The notes beneath the pieces are model-generated. The model was not told the DNA's origin and did not search any database. It saw only the letters and a program-made list of their open reading frames with translations. A stretch of DNA of 64,000 nt from Fimbriiglobus ruber. Lineage in GTDB: Bacteria > Planctomycetota > Planctomycetia > Gemmatales > Gemmataceae. Shown piece after piece: positions 1-9,517 of this stretch. Each line of letters opens with the position of its first letter. Position 1 is the first letter of the stretch. The stretch is taken from assembly GCF_002197845.1 (NCBI RefSeq), contig NZ_NIDE01000002.1, forward strand, positions 62,001-126,000, in the 5' to 3' direction. The position numbers and the translations under genes are program-made.

Positions 1-1
1 G

Positions 2-499
2 CCGACGGACGGCGTCGACCCGGTCGGCCGGAAAGAGATCCGCGACCTCCTGCAGCAGCTCAAGGCCGAAGGGCGGACGATCTTCTTTAACTCCCACCTG
101 CTCAGCGAAGTCGAGATGATTTCGGACCAAGTGGCCATCCTGCAAAAGGGCGAGATCGTCCGTCAGGGGACGGTGGCCGACCTGACCCGCCAGGAGGGCC
201 GGTTCGTGATCGGGCTGGCCCCCGGACAGGCGTTCCCGACCGAGGCGGTCGGCAAGATCGGGTACGCCGCGACCAGGAGCGGCGACCACTGGGAGGTCGT
301 CACTGGGGTCGGGGATCGGGGGATCGACGCGGTATTGGGCCTGCTCCACGAACAGGGACTCAGTCTGCGGCACCTGGTCGAGAAGAAACAAACGCTCGAA
401 GACGTGTTCGTATCCATGGTAGAGTCGGCCGAACCGGGCACCGACCGCCGCCCCGCCCGGGTGGCCCGGCCCGTCGCCGCGCGGAGGGCCGACCGATGA
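2..499 (+). CDS. ABC transporter ATP-binding protein (3' part)
   Basis: The reading frame is open from base 2 and lacks its N-terminus, so Walker A and the signature motif lie outside the window. The visible part begins with the post-Walker-B segment (PTDGVDPVGRKEIRDLL), followed by the H-loop NSHLLSEVE with its switch histidine. The regulatory C-terminal segment that follows is typical of ABC-2 exporters of the CcmA/NatA type. Its stop overlaps the next start (ATGA, 496-499), so it is translationally coupled to the permease and presumably powers export through it. The substrate cannot be told from sequence. Confidence 0.93.
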   Translation, partial: PTDGVDPVGRKEIRDLLQQLKAEGRTIFFNSHLLSEVEMISDQVAILQKGEIVRQGTVADLTRQEGRFVIGLAPGQAFPTEAVGKIGYAATRSGDHWEVVTGVGDRGIDAVLGLLHEQGLSLRHLVEKKQTLEDVFVSMVESAEPGTDRRPARVARPVAARRADR

Positions 500-1887
500 A
501 GTTTTACGCGTTCCTGAGAGACTCGTACCGCGAGGCGGTCAGCGGGTGGGTCCTCCAAATCATGCTGGCCCTGACCGTCATTCTGGTCCTGCTCGTGGCC
601 AGCGTGTCGTTCCGCCCGATCACCCTCAAGGACGACCTCGACACCCACCTCTTGTTGTTGAATTTCGCCCTGAGCCGGCAGCCGGACTCGGGCGTCCGGG
701 ACAGCAAGTACGCGATCGAAAACCTCGCCGCGAGCGACCCGAGCGAGCCGTGGAAATCGGACTACTCGTTCGATTTCGTCGTCAAAGCCCCGACCGCGGC
801 GGACCTGACCAAGGTGCGGCGGCTGGGCCTCCCGGTCGACCAGGAACAAGTCGAGGATTTCACGGCCCAGACCCTGAAGTTTCTGAGAAAGGTGCGGGTC
901 GCCGAGAAACCGCTGCCGTCGGCGGGCGAGGGACTTTTGGCGGTCGGCGGCGCGGTCCTCGCGCCGACCCGCCCCGGCGACCCGCCCGGGGAAGTCCGGT
1001 ACGTGGTCACCAGCAAGGGGACGAAGGCCGAGGACATGCTCGCGTGGCGGCACGTGCCCCGCGTCCTGTTCGCGTTCGAGCTGCCGGTCCCGATGTCGCT
1101 GCGGGAGGGGGTGTACACCCTGGAGAAGCGGTTGGTGAACGACGCCGGGATGTGGATCATGCTGCTGGTGAGCGTGGTCATCACGGCCGGATTCATCCCG
1201 CACATGCTGCAGAAGGGGGCGTTCGACCTGTACATCGTCAAGCCGATCAGCCGCCCGGCCCTGCTCGTGTGCAAGTACCTCGGCGGGCTGCTCTACATCA
1301 CCCTGTTGACGTCCGCCCTGGTGGGTGGGGTGTGGGTCGCGATTGGCCTGCGGACCGGGTTGTGGTCCGCGAACTTCCTGGCCCTGATCCCGCTGATGGT
1401 GTTCTACTTCGCCGTCCTGTATGCCGTATCCACGCTCGCCGCCGTCCTCACCCGGAGTACCATGGCCGCGATCGTGGCCACCGTGTTCGCGTGGGGGGTA
1501 TTCTTCCTGGCCGGCTTCTTGCACGACCAGGTACAGGAGTTTAAGCGAAACCGGGACGAGGCCCAGCAACAGATCGAGAAGGCGATCCCGGACCGCAGCG
1601 GCGCCGCCGCCCGCCCCGCCGGGCCGGGCCCGATCCCGGAGCCGGCCGGGTTCGCCACCTGGGATTACGCCACCTGGATCTCGCACGGCGTCCTGCCGCG
1701 GACGTACGACCTGGACGACCGCGCGATCCGGTTCATCGCCGAGGGGGTGCTGACCGCCGAGGAGCGGAAGCAGAAGAAGCTCGACCACGACCTCGTCCCG
1801 TGGCCCGAGACGATTGGCGTGTCGTTCGCCTTCATCGTACTCTGCCTCGGCCTCGCAAGTCTGCGGCTCCAGACGCGCGACGGGTAA
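496..1887 (+). CDS. ABC-2 type transporter permease
   Basis: A 463-residue integral membrane protein and partner of the ATPase whose stop it overlaps by 4 bp. An N-terminal membrane segment lies at about residues 18-37 (VLQIMLALTVILVLLVASVS). A large hydrophilic loop follows at about 40-210, then a run of hydrophobic helices from about 217 to 345, another soluble loop (about 347-435), and a last helix near the C-terminus. This layout, with a big loop after helix 1, fits ABC-2 permeases of the planctomycete type. Substrate unknown. A GC-rich hairpin follows the stop. Confidence 0.9.
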   Translation: MKFYAFLRDSYREAVSGWVLQIMLALTVILVLLVASVSFRPITLKDDLDTHLLLLNFALSRQPDSGVRDSKYAIENLAASDPSEPWKSDYSFDFVVKAPTAADLTKVRRLGLPVDQEQVEDFTAQTLKFLRKVRVAEKPLPSAGEGLLAVGGAVLAPTRPGDPPGEVRYVVTSKGTKAEDMLAWRHVPRVLFAFELPVPMSLREGVYTLEKRLVNDAGMWIMLLVSVVITAGFIPHMLQKGAFDLYIVKPISRPALLVCKYLGGLLYITLLTSALVGGVWVAIGLRTGLWSANFLALIPLMVFYFAVLYAVSTLAAVLTRSTMAAIVATVFAWGVFFLAGFLHDQVQEFKRNRDEAQQQIEKAIPDRSGAAARPAGPGPIPEPAGFATWDYATWISHGVLPRTYDLDDRAIRFIAEGVLTAEERKQKKLDHDLVPWPETIGVSFAFIVLCLGLASLRLQTRDG

Positions 1888-1915
1888 CGCCCCGGGACTG
1901 CGACGACAGCCACAA

Positions 1916-1955
1916 TCCGGGCCGGCCCGCATCGACGCGGCCGGCCCGGACTGTT
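1916..1955 (+). terminator. Likely intrinsic terminator of the ABC operon
   Basis: Perfect 12-bp stem (TCCGGGCCGGCC / GGCCGGCCCGGA, 1916-1927 and 1939-1950) with an 11-nt loop, followed by CTGTTT, 28 bp after the permease stop. The T-tract is short, so efficiency is uncertain. Confidence 0.6.
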
Positions 1956-2179
1956 TCACCCCCCACCTCTCGCGATCGGGCCGGTCGCGGTTGGTGGTCG
2001 GTCAATCTTCGCTTGTCAGGTTTTGCTTGGTGGGACCGCCGTCCCGGCGGTCTCTTGGACCGGCTGCACGGTGCCGGCTCCAGGGCGGCTGCTCGATTGG
2101 AAGTCTGTTATCTGAACGTGGTGACCCTACCCGGCGACTCACTCATGTCGCCGGTTCGCCTTCCAGCTCGGTCCGTCGC

Positions 2180-2665
2180 TCACATCACCAGCCGCCGGCG
2201 GGCGGCCCGGTCGGCGTTACATTCGGCACACGTCCCCCGGACGACCAGCGAGTGCCCGTCGGCGCGGAACTGGTGGGCGTTCGCGATCTCCCGCAGGGCG
2301 GCGTCGATCGCCGGGTGCTGGAACTCGATCATTTTTTTGCACGACTCGCAGACCAGGTGCTCGTGCTGGGGGTACCCGTAGTCGTGGTCGTAAACCGTCC
2401 GCGTGCCGATCTCGATCCGCCGCAACAGGCCCGCGTCGACCAGCTTGGACAGCGTCCGGTAAACGGTCGCCCGGCTCACCCGCTTGCCGGTCTGCTTCAG
2501 GTCGTCGAGCAGTTCGTCGGTGTCGAAGTGCTTGTGCTTGGCGAAAATGTGCCGGACGAGTTCACCCTGCTGGTCGGTGAACCGCTGGGGCTTCGGGCGG
2601 CTCGCGAGAAACTCCCGGAACCGTTCTTCGGGCGTCTGGGACACCGCGACCGCGGGCAGGCTCAC
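2180..2665 (-). CDS. Fur-family metal-responsive transcriptional regulator
   Basis: A 161-residue Fur/Zur/PerR-type repressor. The winged helix occupies about residues 20-90 (RVSRATVYRTLSKL is the recognition-helix region). The C-terminal dimerisation/metal domain carries the HEHLVCESCKK motif and a second CxxC (GTCAECN), i.e. the four-Cys structural zinc site. I chose the GTG at 2665 because AGGAGACGG sits just upstream and the N-terminus then matches family length; the frame is open further upstream but that stretch looks non-coding. The promoter about 100 bp upstream overlaps a GGTTAT-N6-ATAACC palindrome, which suggests autoregulation. The half-site resembles Zur boxes, so a zinc role is possible, but the metal is inference. 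Confidence 0.9.
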   Translation of the reverse strand: MSLPAVAVSQTPEERFREFLASRPKPQRFTDQQGELVRHIFAKHKHFDTDELLDDLKQTGKRVSRATVYRTLSKLVDAGLLRRIEIGTRTVYDHDYGYPQHEHLVCESCKKMIEFQHPAIDAALREIANAHQFRADGHSLVVRGTCAECNADRAARRRLVM

Positions 2666-2757
2666 ACTCCGTCTCCTGTCGAGTCCGCCGGAACGCGAAC
2701 CGGCCGGGGGTGCCCCGGCCGGTTCAGTCGAAATTCGGTATTCGGCACACTGACCGG

Positions 2758-2797
2758 CGGTTATGCCATTATAACCGGCCGGCGGCGGACCCGTCAG
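2758..2797 (-). promoter_or_regulatory. Promoter with overlapping palindrome upstream of the Fur-family gene
   Basis: On the minus strand a -35-like CTGACG (2792-2797) and a perfect -10 TATAAT (2768-2773) are 18 bp apart. The -10 lies inside a 7-bp inverted repeat, CGGTTAT-N6-ATAACCG (2758-2777). A repressor bound there would block the promoter. GTTAT/ATAAC half-sites resemble known Zur operators; binding is inferred. Confidence 0.6.
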
Positions 2798-3135
2798 CGG
2801 CGCTCCCGGGCGCGGGCGAACAGGGCTTCTTCCGCGGCCGCCCAACGGTCCGGGGTGTCGTACTCCCCGGCCGCGATGAGCCGCTGGATGTGGGCGACGA
2901 GCCCGTGCCGGACGCCGTCCGGGCCGGGGGCCTCGGCCTTGAGGGCGGCCGGGACGGCGGGGTCGGGCGCGGGCCGCTGGGGGCCGTGCGCGGGAGTGTT
3001 GGCGGGTCCGGCGGGCACGATGATCCGCTGTGTGAGGTCGTCGCGGGAGTGCAAGGCGTCGTGCCGTCGTACCGGCCGCCGGGGGCCGGGGGTCAATCGC
3101 CAGGTCTGCCAACGTCGCGGGGGCAACTGTCCCAT
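2794..3135 (-). CDS. Small hypothetical protein with FlgM-like C-terminus
   Basis: A 113-residue protein. The N-terminal half is Arg/Pro-rich and low in predicted structure. The last about 45 residues (VRHGLVAHIQRLIAAGEYDT followed by an amphipathic helix) resemble the anti-sigma-28 FlgM C-terminus, which has the pattern V..L...I..G.Y......A..LL. If that is right it would bind a flagellar-type sigma factor. Homology is by eye only and no flagellar genes are nearby. It lies directly upstream of the Fur-family gene on the same strand but is separated from it by the palindromic promoter. Confidence 0.55.
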   Translation of the reverse strand: MGQLPPRRWQTWRLTPGPRRPVRRHDALHSRDDLTQRIIVPAGPANTPAHGPQRPAPDPAVPAALKAEAPGPDGVRHGLVAHIQRLIAAGEYDTPDRWAAAEEALFARARERR

Positions 3136-3748
3136 GTTCCGTCGTCTCCCCTGCCGGGCCGGGGTCGAAACGACCGACCGGGGCGGCAGAAGCCAGTGTA
3201 CGTTGGGCGGGTCGCGGGGATCAACCCGACTCGTCGGTACGGGACGCCGTCTCGCCCGGGCCGCTGGTGAGGCCCGGGGCCGCCCGCCACTCCTGGCGGG
3301 CCGATCGGAGTCGCCCGCCCGGTCCGGGGCGGGCCAGGGATCACTTGTTCACCCCTGCCGAACCATTCTACGCTGTGTATCGTCGGGGGCGCGCCGGCGG
3401 GTAAAAGAAATCACCGGCCCCGCGCCCGCCTTCCAACGGTCCGGCGGCGCGGGGCGTGGGTTCAACGGGGGATGCCTCTCGAACCGCTCGCACGGGCACC
3501 GACTGCCCCCGTTTCCCCCCGACCCGCACCGAACCGCTCAAGCCGGCCCCGGTCCGCCCTTTGCGCCCGCCCGTTTTACCCCCTACCGACATTGCGTTCG
3601 CCCCCGGCTTGAGGCAATCTTCACATCCCGGTCGTGCGCCGGCGTGTGACGCACGGTGGTACGAATCGGCCGGGTTCTGCGCGCCGGCGCCGTTCGTTCG
3701 CGGGCGCACGTTCCCAGCGGGGTGGGTCATCGGATTCGCCCGAATTTA
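3136..3748. other. Intergenic region, no gene recognised
   Basis: About 610 bp of GC-rich sequence between two minus-strand genes. Open frames here lack protein-like composition and a ribosome-binding site. It must hold the promoter of the FlgM-like gene, but no convincing -35/-10 was seen. Confidence 0.5.
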
Positions 3749-4444
3749 TTAAACCACCGGCGGGTCCACCCGGCCGGCCGCCCGCGCCTGGTTCGCGGCC
3801 ATATGGGCGAGTCGAGTCGGGACCGGGTGCCGGTGCCCGCCGAGGACCACCCGCGTGACCGCCACCGCCCCGGCGACGTCGATCTTGTGACCGGGCGACA
3901 CGAACACCGGCCGTACCCCGGTCGCCGACCGAACCACCGCCCCGACCGGGACCCCGTCGACCGAGAGCGGGGCCGCGTCCCCGGCCGTCGGGCCGGGCTC
4001 GGCGTACTCGCCGACGAGCCACGTCTTCGCGCACCCGACAGTCGGCCGGTCGAGCCACAGCCCCAGGTGGCAGGCGAGCCCGAACCGCCGGGGGTGTGCG
4101 ATCCCCTGTCCATCGAGCATAACGAGATCGGGCTCCGAGCGCAAAGATTCCCAGGCGGATAACAGCGGCGGCACCTCGCGGAACGACAGTAAGCCCGGCA
4201 CATACGGGAACTTCACCCCCGCGCGGACGACCGCCGTCTCGACCGGCGCGAGGTCCGCGACCCGGACCACCACGACCGCGGCGTACAGGACCGGCTCGAC
4301 GAGGTCGTATGCGATGTCGCACCCGGCGATCAAATCGAACTTAGCTAACGTGGAACTGGTGTCGATCCGGCCGGCGAATTCGGCCTGGAGCAGAACGGCC
4401 TGATCGGGCGACACATCCCAGTCGTGGAGCGGGGTCGGCGACAT
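3749..4444 (-). CDS. nfi: Endonuclease V (deoxyinosine 3' endonuclease)
   Basis: A 231-residue protein that cleaves DNA at the second phosphodiester bond 3' to deoxyinosine, starting repair of deaminated adenine. Family motifs are in order: GCDIAYD near residue 44 with a catalytic Asp, FPYVPGLLSFREVPPLL near 99, VMLDGQGIAHPRRFGLA near 128 with the second catalytic Asp, and the C-terminal GHKIDV / GGHRHPVPTRLAH segment. Length matches the family. The start at 4444 gives the usual short N-terminal lead. It appears monocistronic. Confidence 0.95.
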   Translation of the reverse strand: MSPTPLHDWDVSPDQAVLLQAEFAGRIDTSSTLAKFDLIAGCDIAYDLVEPVLYAAVVVVRVADLAPVETAVVRAGVKFPYVPGLLSFREVPPLLSAWESLRSEPDLVMLDGQGIAHPRRFGLACHLGLWLDRPTVGCAKTWLVGEYAEPGPTAGDAAPLSVDGVPVGAVVRSATGVRPVFVSPGHKIDVAGAVAVTRVVLGGHRHPVPTRLAHMAANQARAAGRVDPPVV

Positions 4445-5009
4445 GGCACTTCTCGGGTCGGCGGCAATAGACTCGCCAAGACGGACAAGCGTCCCGCCCC
4501 GCGAGTTCGACCGGCGGGGTTATTGTGCCGCGGTTTCTCGGGCCGCAGTCCGGGCGCACGGTTGGCCCGCGGTACTCCGATCGCGCCGCGCGTGCCTGTC
4601 AGGACCATCTTCATCAGGGTTGCTGCCGGCTTCGAGGAGAACCGGGCCGGCGGCCGGCGTCCTTGGGTCTTTCACCAGAGAATGCGACCGGATCGAGCCA
4701 TGTACCGGGGCGTCGGCCACGATTGGCGTCCCCTTGTCCCCTTGTCCACTCGCCCGCGTGTTACGGGCTCAGGAGTCGCGGCCGGCGGTCCTGTCCGCGG
4801 ACGTACCGGCGGACTCGCGGGTGGCGGTTCCGGACGGGAAGTATCCCCGCGCGGTCGCAGAACCCGGTTGCGGTCGTGGAGCCCGATTCGGAGCCAGTCA
4901 CTGGAGACGGGAACTGGAGCCGAGATCGATCAAGGACTTACGTCATCCTTGAAAAATGTTGGATCGCGCCGGGAATAAAGCTCGCGACCGTCTGCCACCC
5001 CCAAGAGTG
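4445..5009. other. Intergenic region, no gene recognised
   Basis: About 565 bp between the endonuclease V start and the end of a proline-rich hypothetical gene. The overlapping open frames on both strands have Arg/Gly-rich, shadow-type translations. No RNA gene or strong hairpin was recognised. Confidence 0.5.
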
Positions 5010-5507
5010 TTAAGCGAACGGAGGGGGTGGTGGCGGCGGAAGAGACAGACCGCGCCCCTGCCGGCCGGGTGCGAGCGGCGCCGGCAGGGGCGCGAGTTCG
5101 CCCCCGCAACACGACATGCCACCGTCGACCTGGCCGGTGAAATTCACGGAGGAGAGTTCCTGCAACCGTCCACCGGCGTAATTCCAGAAAATCATCGTGT
5201 ACAGCGTGCCCGATCCGCTTCCCGAACCGGTACTACCCGGCACGGGAATGCCCTGGCCGAACCACGTCATGAGACCGGTATCAATGGCCACCGGCACCGC
5301 CGTCGAGATCGGGAATGGGGGGAGTGGCGACGGGGCTGGGTAAGCCACCACCGCGACGTAGGCTCCGTCGGGGACCGGCGTTCCGGCAGGCGGGGGTAGG
5401 GGCGACGGTGGCGGGTTTTGGCTGGAAATGAGCCCGAAGCCGCAAGTCATTCCTCCGCTAATCGTGTACGAAAATCCGGGTAACGCCGTCGGGCAATTGA
5501 TCGACAT
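5010..5507 (-). CDS. Proline-rich hypothetical protein coupled to a Ser/Thr kinase
   Basis: A 165-residue protein I do not recognise. It has no clear signal peptide. Two proline-rich stretches (about residues 32-60 and the PPPPPPP near the C-terminus) flank a Gly/Ser spacer and a hydrophobic segment around YTMIFWNYAGG. Two adjacent Cys lie in GGMSCCGGEL. Its Shine-Dalgarno GAGGAG overlaps the stop region of the upstream kinase gene, with 9 bp between the reading frames, so the two are very probably co-translated. It might be a kinase substrate or adaptor; that is inference from position only. Confidence 0.7.
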   Translation of the reverse strand: MSINCPTALPGFSYTISGGMTCGFGLISSQNPPPSPLPPPAGTPVPDGAYVAVVAYPAPSPLPPFPISTAVPVAIDTGLMTWFGQGIPVPGSTGSGSGSGTLYTMIFWNYAGGRLQELSSVNFTGQVDGGMSCCGGELAPLPAPLAPGRQGRGLSLPPPPPPPFA

Positions 5508-5516
5508 TCTGACTCC

Positions 5517-7529
5517 TCACTCGGTGGGCATAAACTTCGCATTCAAGACGGTGACGGACGTTCGCTCGAAATAGAGTCCGAATTCACCCTCGTAATCCGG
5601 GCGATTGAACTGCCTGTTGACCGTCAACAAAAGAGGACACTGGGACGCATTCCAGAACACCGACCTCAGCTCCAACGGGCTCACTTCGATCTCCAACCGC
5701 TGCTCGAACCTGGTCGGGGGATCGACCAGGGTGGCGACCAGATCCTGGGTAATGACCAGCGGCACGAACTCCGGGCGGCGCGTGACCTGTCCGCGGCCGC
5801 GCTGGAGGAGATACGTTTGGCGGGCGGAGACCTTCCCGCGCGCCGACAGGCGGAGGAACTGGTACTGGACGTCGTTTTCCTCAGGACCCCGCTTCCCACC
5901 TAAGAAGACGCCGAAGTCTCCGGACCAATCGGTTTGCTGGACGCCGACCTGGAGCTTGAACCCGCCCGCCCCCGCCCGCCCGAGGCTCAACAGTTGGGTG
6001 TTGAAACTCTGCATGCGGACGACCCGGCTGGCGGGGTCGTAGTTCCAGGCGGACATGCCGCCGTTGCTCCACCAGTGGAATTCCGTCGGCCGTACGTCGA
6101 GGACGTCAGTCCACTGACCCGGGACAAACGTCCGGGGCGCGGGGACCGGGGGGGCCGCGGCGAGTTGGACGGGCGGGTCGGGCGGGCCGGCCGGGACCGC
6201 GGGGGCCGGGTCGGCGTCCGCCCGCCGGGAAAACCAGAGCGTGCCCCCCACCGTGGCGGCCACGATTCCCGCCGCGACGACCGCGGTCAACCGGCCGCGG
6301 CGCCACCGCCGCGGGGCGGGCGGGCTCGCGGGCGGGGGGTCCGCCGTCGTGACGGTCGCGTGTTCCGCCGTCTCCCGCGCCGCGCCGCGCGCGAGGGCCG
6401 CCAGGATCAGCGCGGACAGGTCCGCGCCGCCGGCGAACGGCTCCAGGGCGGTCGCGACTTCGGCGGGGGTGGCCGGGCGGGCCGCCGGGTCTTTCGCGAG
6501 GAGGGCGTCGAGGACCGCGACCAGGCCGGGCGGCACGTCGGGCCGGACGGCCGCGACCCGCGGGACGGGCTTCGTCTTGTGGGCCGCCATCTTGTTGTAA
6601 ATAGACAGGTGGTCCGCGCTGCCGAACGGGGGCTGGCCGGCGAGCAGGGCGTACAGCGTACACCCGAGGCTGTACAGGTCGGCCCGGATGTCGACCGCGT
6701 GGCACGCGTCGAACTGCTCGGGGGCCATGTAGCTCGCCGTCCCCATCATCTGCCCGGTGGCGGTCAGGTCGTCCTCGTCGCGCGCGCCCGCGCGGAGCAG
6801 GGCCAGCCCCAGGTCGAGAACCTTCACCTCTCCCTTCCGCGAGAGCATCAGGTTTTGGGGCTTGACGTCCCGGTGGACGAGCCCGTGTTCGTGGGCGTGC
6901 TGGAGCCCCAGGGCGGCCCGCCGGGCGACCTCGCAGGCGTCGGCCACGGCGAGCGGGCGGCACCGCCGGTTGACGGCCCCCAGGTTGAGGCCGTCGACCA
7001 GTTCCATCGCCAGGAAGTAAACGCCGTTCGCGTCCCCGGCGTCGGTCGCCCGCACGATGTTCGGGTGGTCGAGGCGGCCGACGACGGCCATCTCCCGCTC
7101 GAACCGGCCGACGGCCCCCGGGTCGATCAGCCGGTCGGCCGCCAGGATCTTGACCGCCACCATCTTCTTGAGCCGCAAGTGCTCGGCCCGGTAAACCATC
7201 CCCATGCCGCCCAGGCCGATCTGCTCCACGAGCCGGTACTGGCCGACGAGTCGGTTGAGCGGGACCCGGGGAGGGAGCGGGCGGGGGACGAGCGGCGGGT
7301 GCGGCTCCACCACCGTTACCAGGCTCTCGAAGTCCGACCGGCGGCCCGGGACTTCGGTCCCCCGGCCGTCGGCCCGCAATTCCTGAACGGCGGATTCACA
7401 GAAGGAGCAACTCGACAGGTGGGACTCGATGTCCCGGACGGCCTCGGGCGGCAGCCGGTCGCGGAGGAAGCCGGCCAATTCGTCCCGGCTGGGGCACTCC
7501 CACTGGTCCGCCGGTCTCTGGTCCGCCAT
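5517..7529 (-). CDS. Transmembrane Hanks-type Ser/Thr protein kinase with N-terminal Cys module
   Basis: About 670 residues from the ATG at 7529, chosen because a G-rich Shine-Dalgarno precedes it and the protein then begins with the usual planctomycete pre-kinase module. That module (about 10-52, C41-x2-C44 in SSCSFCESA) resembles anti-sigma zinc fingers. The kinase domain spans about 97-365: glycine loop GLGGMGMVY, Lys127 in VAVK, catalytic HRDVKPQN at 219-226, DLG at 239-241 and the APEQ P+1 motif at 269-272. One membrane helix follows at about 412-432. An extracytoplasmic C-terminal domain of roughly 200 residues (FHWWSNGGMSAW and beyond) probably senses a ligand. The catalytic residues are intact. 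Confidence 0.93.
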   Translation of the reverse strand: MADQRPADQWECPSRDELAGFLRDRLPPEAVRDIESHLSSCSFCESAVQELRADGRGTEVPGRRSDFESLVTVVEPHPPLVPRPLPPRVPLNRLVGQYRLVEQIGLGGMGMVYRAEHLRLKKMVAVKILAADRLIDPGAVGRFEREMAVVGRLDHPNIVRATDAGDANGVYFLAMELVDGLNLGAVNRRCRPLAVADACEVARRAALGLQHAHEHGLVHRDVKPQNLMLSRKGEVKVLDLGLALLRAGARDEDDLTATGQMMGTASYMAPEQFDACHAVDIRADLYSLGCTLYALLAGQPPFGSADHLSIYNKMAAHKTKPVPRVAAVRPDVPPGLVAVLDALLAKDPAARPATPAEVATALEPFAGGADLSALILAALARGAARETAEHATVTTADPPPASPPAPRRWRRGRLTAVVAAGIVAATVGGTLWFSRRADADPAPAVPAGPPDPPVQLAAAPPVPAPRTFVPGQWTDVLDVRPTEFHWWSNGGMSAWNYDPASRVVRMQSFNTQLLSLGRAGAGGFKLQVGVQQTDWSGDFGVFLGGKRGPEENDVQYQFLRLSARGKVSARQTYLLQRGRGQVTRRPEFVPLVITQDLVATLVDPPTRFEQRLEIEVSPLELRSVFWNASQCPLLLTVNRQFNRPDYEGEFGLYFERTSVTVLNAKFMPTE

Positions 7530-7976
7530 GAACGTTTCCCCCCCCGCGCCGGGCCGCCCGATCCGGTCCGGACCCGGTCCGACTTCGGGCGACATCTCCC
7601 GTCCGGTTCGACCGCGGTTGCCGGCCGGAGACCGGGGGCGAAGCGGGCAGGACGCGAACACCACGGTGCGAAACCTTCAATCCGGACTCGGTATCGGGCA
7701 CGAGCCGACCCCGCACTCGGGCCGTGGACCGGGCGGGGAGTCAGTTCGGTCTGGTACCGGGGTCGGGATTTTTGAAACTGCTACCGCACTGCGAGAGATT
7801 GCGACACACGAATTCTCGCGGTTTTGAAAGACACCGTCAAGGAGACCGCGTCGCCGGTACGCTCCGCCACCGAGAAAATCTCGGGAGGCTGCTCCGGTTC
7901 GCGACCCGGGCCCGTTAAACCCGGCGCGAGGACCCCCCGCAACTTCTTTGGCACGCCCGGCCGGCGGGCGGGAGGG
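7530..7976. other. Intergenic region between two kinase genes
   Basis: About 450 bp separating two minus-strand kinase genes. No coding frame with protein-like composition is seen. It should contain the promoter of the first kinase, but no box is clear enough to call. Confidence 0.45.
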
Positions 7977-9517
7977 TTATTTGGTCATGAGAAGTGCGGC
8001 CGCGAGCCCGGCGATCGCCAGCAGGGCGATCAAGAGGGCGACGATCAAGGCGTACGTGAGCCACGGGCGCTGGTCATGGATCGCGACGCGGGAAGTGCGG
8101 CCGTCCGCGTATTCGAGCGTGGCCCGGATGTCGACCTCGCTGTCGCGGACGCCCCCGCCACTGTAATAGGCCCCGCCCCCGGGCGCCGCGGGGGTGAGCG
8201 ATACGTCGCTCCGCGGCGGGGACATGGGACTGGTCTCGGCCCCGGTCCGGGTCGGCACCTGGGCCTGGGTGCCGTCGGTCGAACTGCCGAGGACCGACCC
8301 GCTCCCCGGGCCGGTCTGGAGGACGTACGACGCCGAACTCCCGGACGAGCCGCCGTACCCCCCCCGGCTGCTGTTCACGGACAGGCGGGAGGCGCCCTTG
8401 GCCCGGTCGGCCGCGTGCCCGGTGAGGGCCAGCACGGCCGGGCAGAGGTCCGGCATTTCGTGGACCGGCGGCGGGATCGGCGCGTCGTCCACCCAGGGGG
8501 CCAGGGCGTCGAAAAGCTCGGACGGCGTCTGGAACCGCTCGTCCGGGTTCTTCCGCATCATCTTGTGCAGGACCGCGAGCAACTCGGGGGGACGTCCTTG
8601 CGGAACTCGGCGACCAGGCGGGGCTCCTGGCTCTGGTGCGCGAGTAGCTTGTGCGCGATCGTCCCGTCCGGGAACGGGGACTGCCCGGTGAGCAGGAAGT
8701 ACATGCTGCCGCCGAGGGCGTAAATGTCCGCCCGGATGTCGACGACGTTGCTCATCGCCTGTTCGGGGGCGAGGTAGTCGGCCGTCCCGAGGACGCAGTT
8801 GTTGTCGAACTTCTCGGTGACGTTATCCTTGGTCGGGTTGGCCTGGTCGAAGATGCGGGCCAGGCCCATGTCCAGGATCTTGACGACCCCGGTCCGCTCC
8901 AGCAGCAGGTTCCCGGGCTTGATGTCCCGGTGGACCATGGCGAGTTCGTTCGCGTGGTGCAGCCCGTGGGCGGCCTGGGCCACGTAGTTGGCGGCCCGGA
9001 TCGGGGAGAGCGGGCCGTGCCGGGCGACGATCTCCTGGAGACTCGTCCCGTCCACGTACTCCATGACCAGGAAGTGCATCGTCTCGAACTTGTCGATGTC
9101 GAACGCGCGGACGATGTTCGGGTGGTCGAGGGAGGCCACCATCCGGGCTTCCCGGTGGAACCGGAGGAGGGCGGACGGGTCCTGGAGCTTTTCGTTCGGG
9201 AGTACCTTGATCGCCATCAGGCGCTTCATGACGACATGTTCGCACAAATACACGGCGCCCATCCCGCCGACGCCGAGGAGTTCGAGCAGCCGGTATTTCC
9301 CGGCGATCTCGAACCGCTTGTACCGCCCGAGCTTGAGCTGTTTGGTCTGGAACCGGGTCAGGAGCCCGTTACGGACCATCGCCTGCGCAAATTGGTCGAC
9401 GGTCGCCGACGGGGCGGGGCCGAACCGCGTCAGTTGGGCGTCGAATTGATCGTCCGGCACGAGGCCGCTTTTCCGGACGACGTCGATGAATTCCGCCACG
9501 GTCGCGGGCGCGGGCAT
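7977..9517 (-). pseudogene. Hanks-type Ser/Thr kinase gene interrupted by a 1-nt frameshift
   Basis: Two overlapping minus-strand frames together make one kinase. The first (9517 to 8558) encodes an N-terminal helical module, the kinase core (GVGGMGAVY, Lys104 in AIK, HRDIKPGN, DMGLA, LAPEQ) up to FRKDVPP, then runs into a nonsense tail. The second frame resumes exactly where expected (LLAVLHKMMRKNPDERFQ, the end of the kinase fold). It continues with a Gly/Ser-rich linker and a C-terminal membrane helix (LTYALIVALLIALLAIAGL). The switch lies at a run of six G at 8586-8591; seven would restore one frame of about 510 codons. It could be a real inactivating mutation or a homopolymer error. Catalytic motifs precede the break. 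Confidence 0.75.

Noticed and set aside
163-1959. 598-codon open frame antisense to the ABC operon
   Set aside because: Its translation is Arg/Gly/His-rich and low in structure, the typical shadow of GC-rich codons; the sense strand encodes clear ABC transporter motifs.
2131-2162. Hairpin CCGGCGAC..GTCGCCGG followed by TTCGCCT, with a similar stretch at 58028-58057
   Set aside because: The resemblance is limited to about 15 bp and could be chance in GC-rich sequence; not strong enough to call a repeat family.
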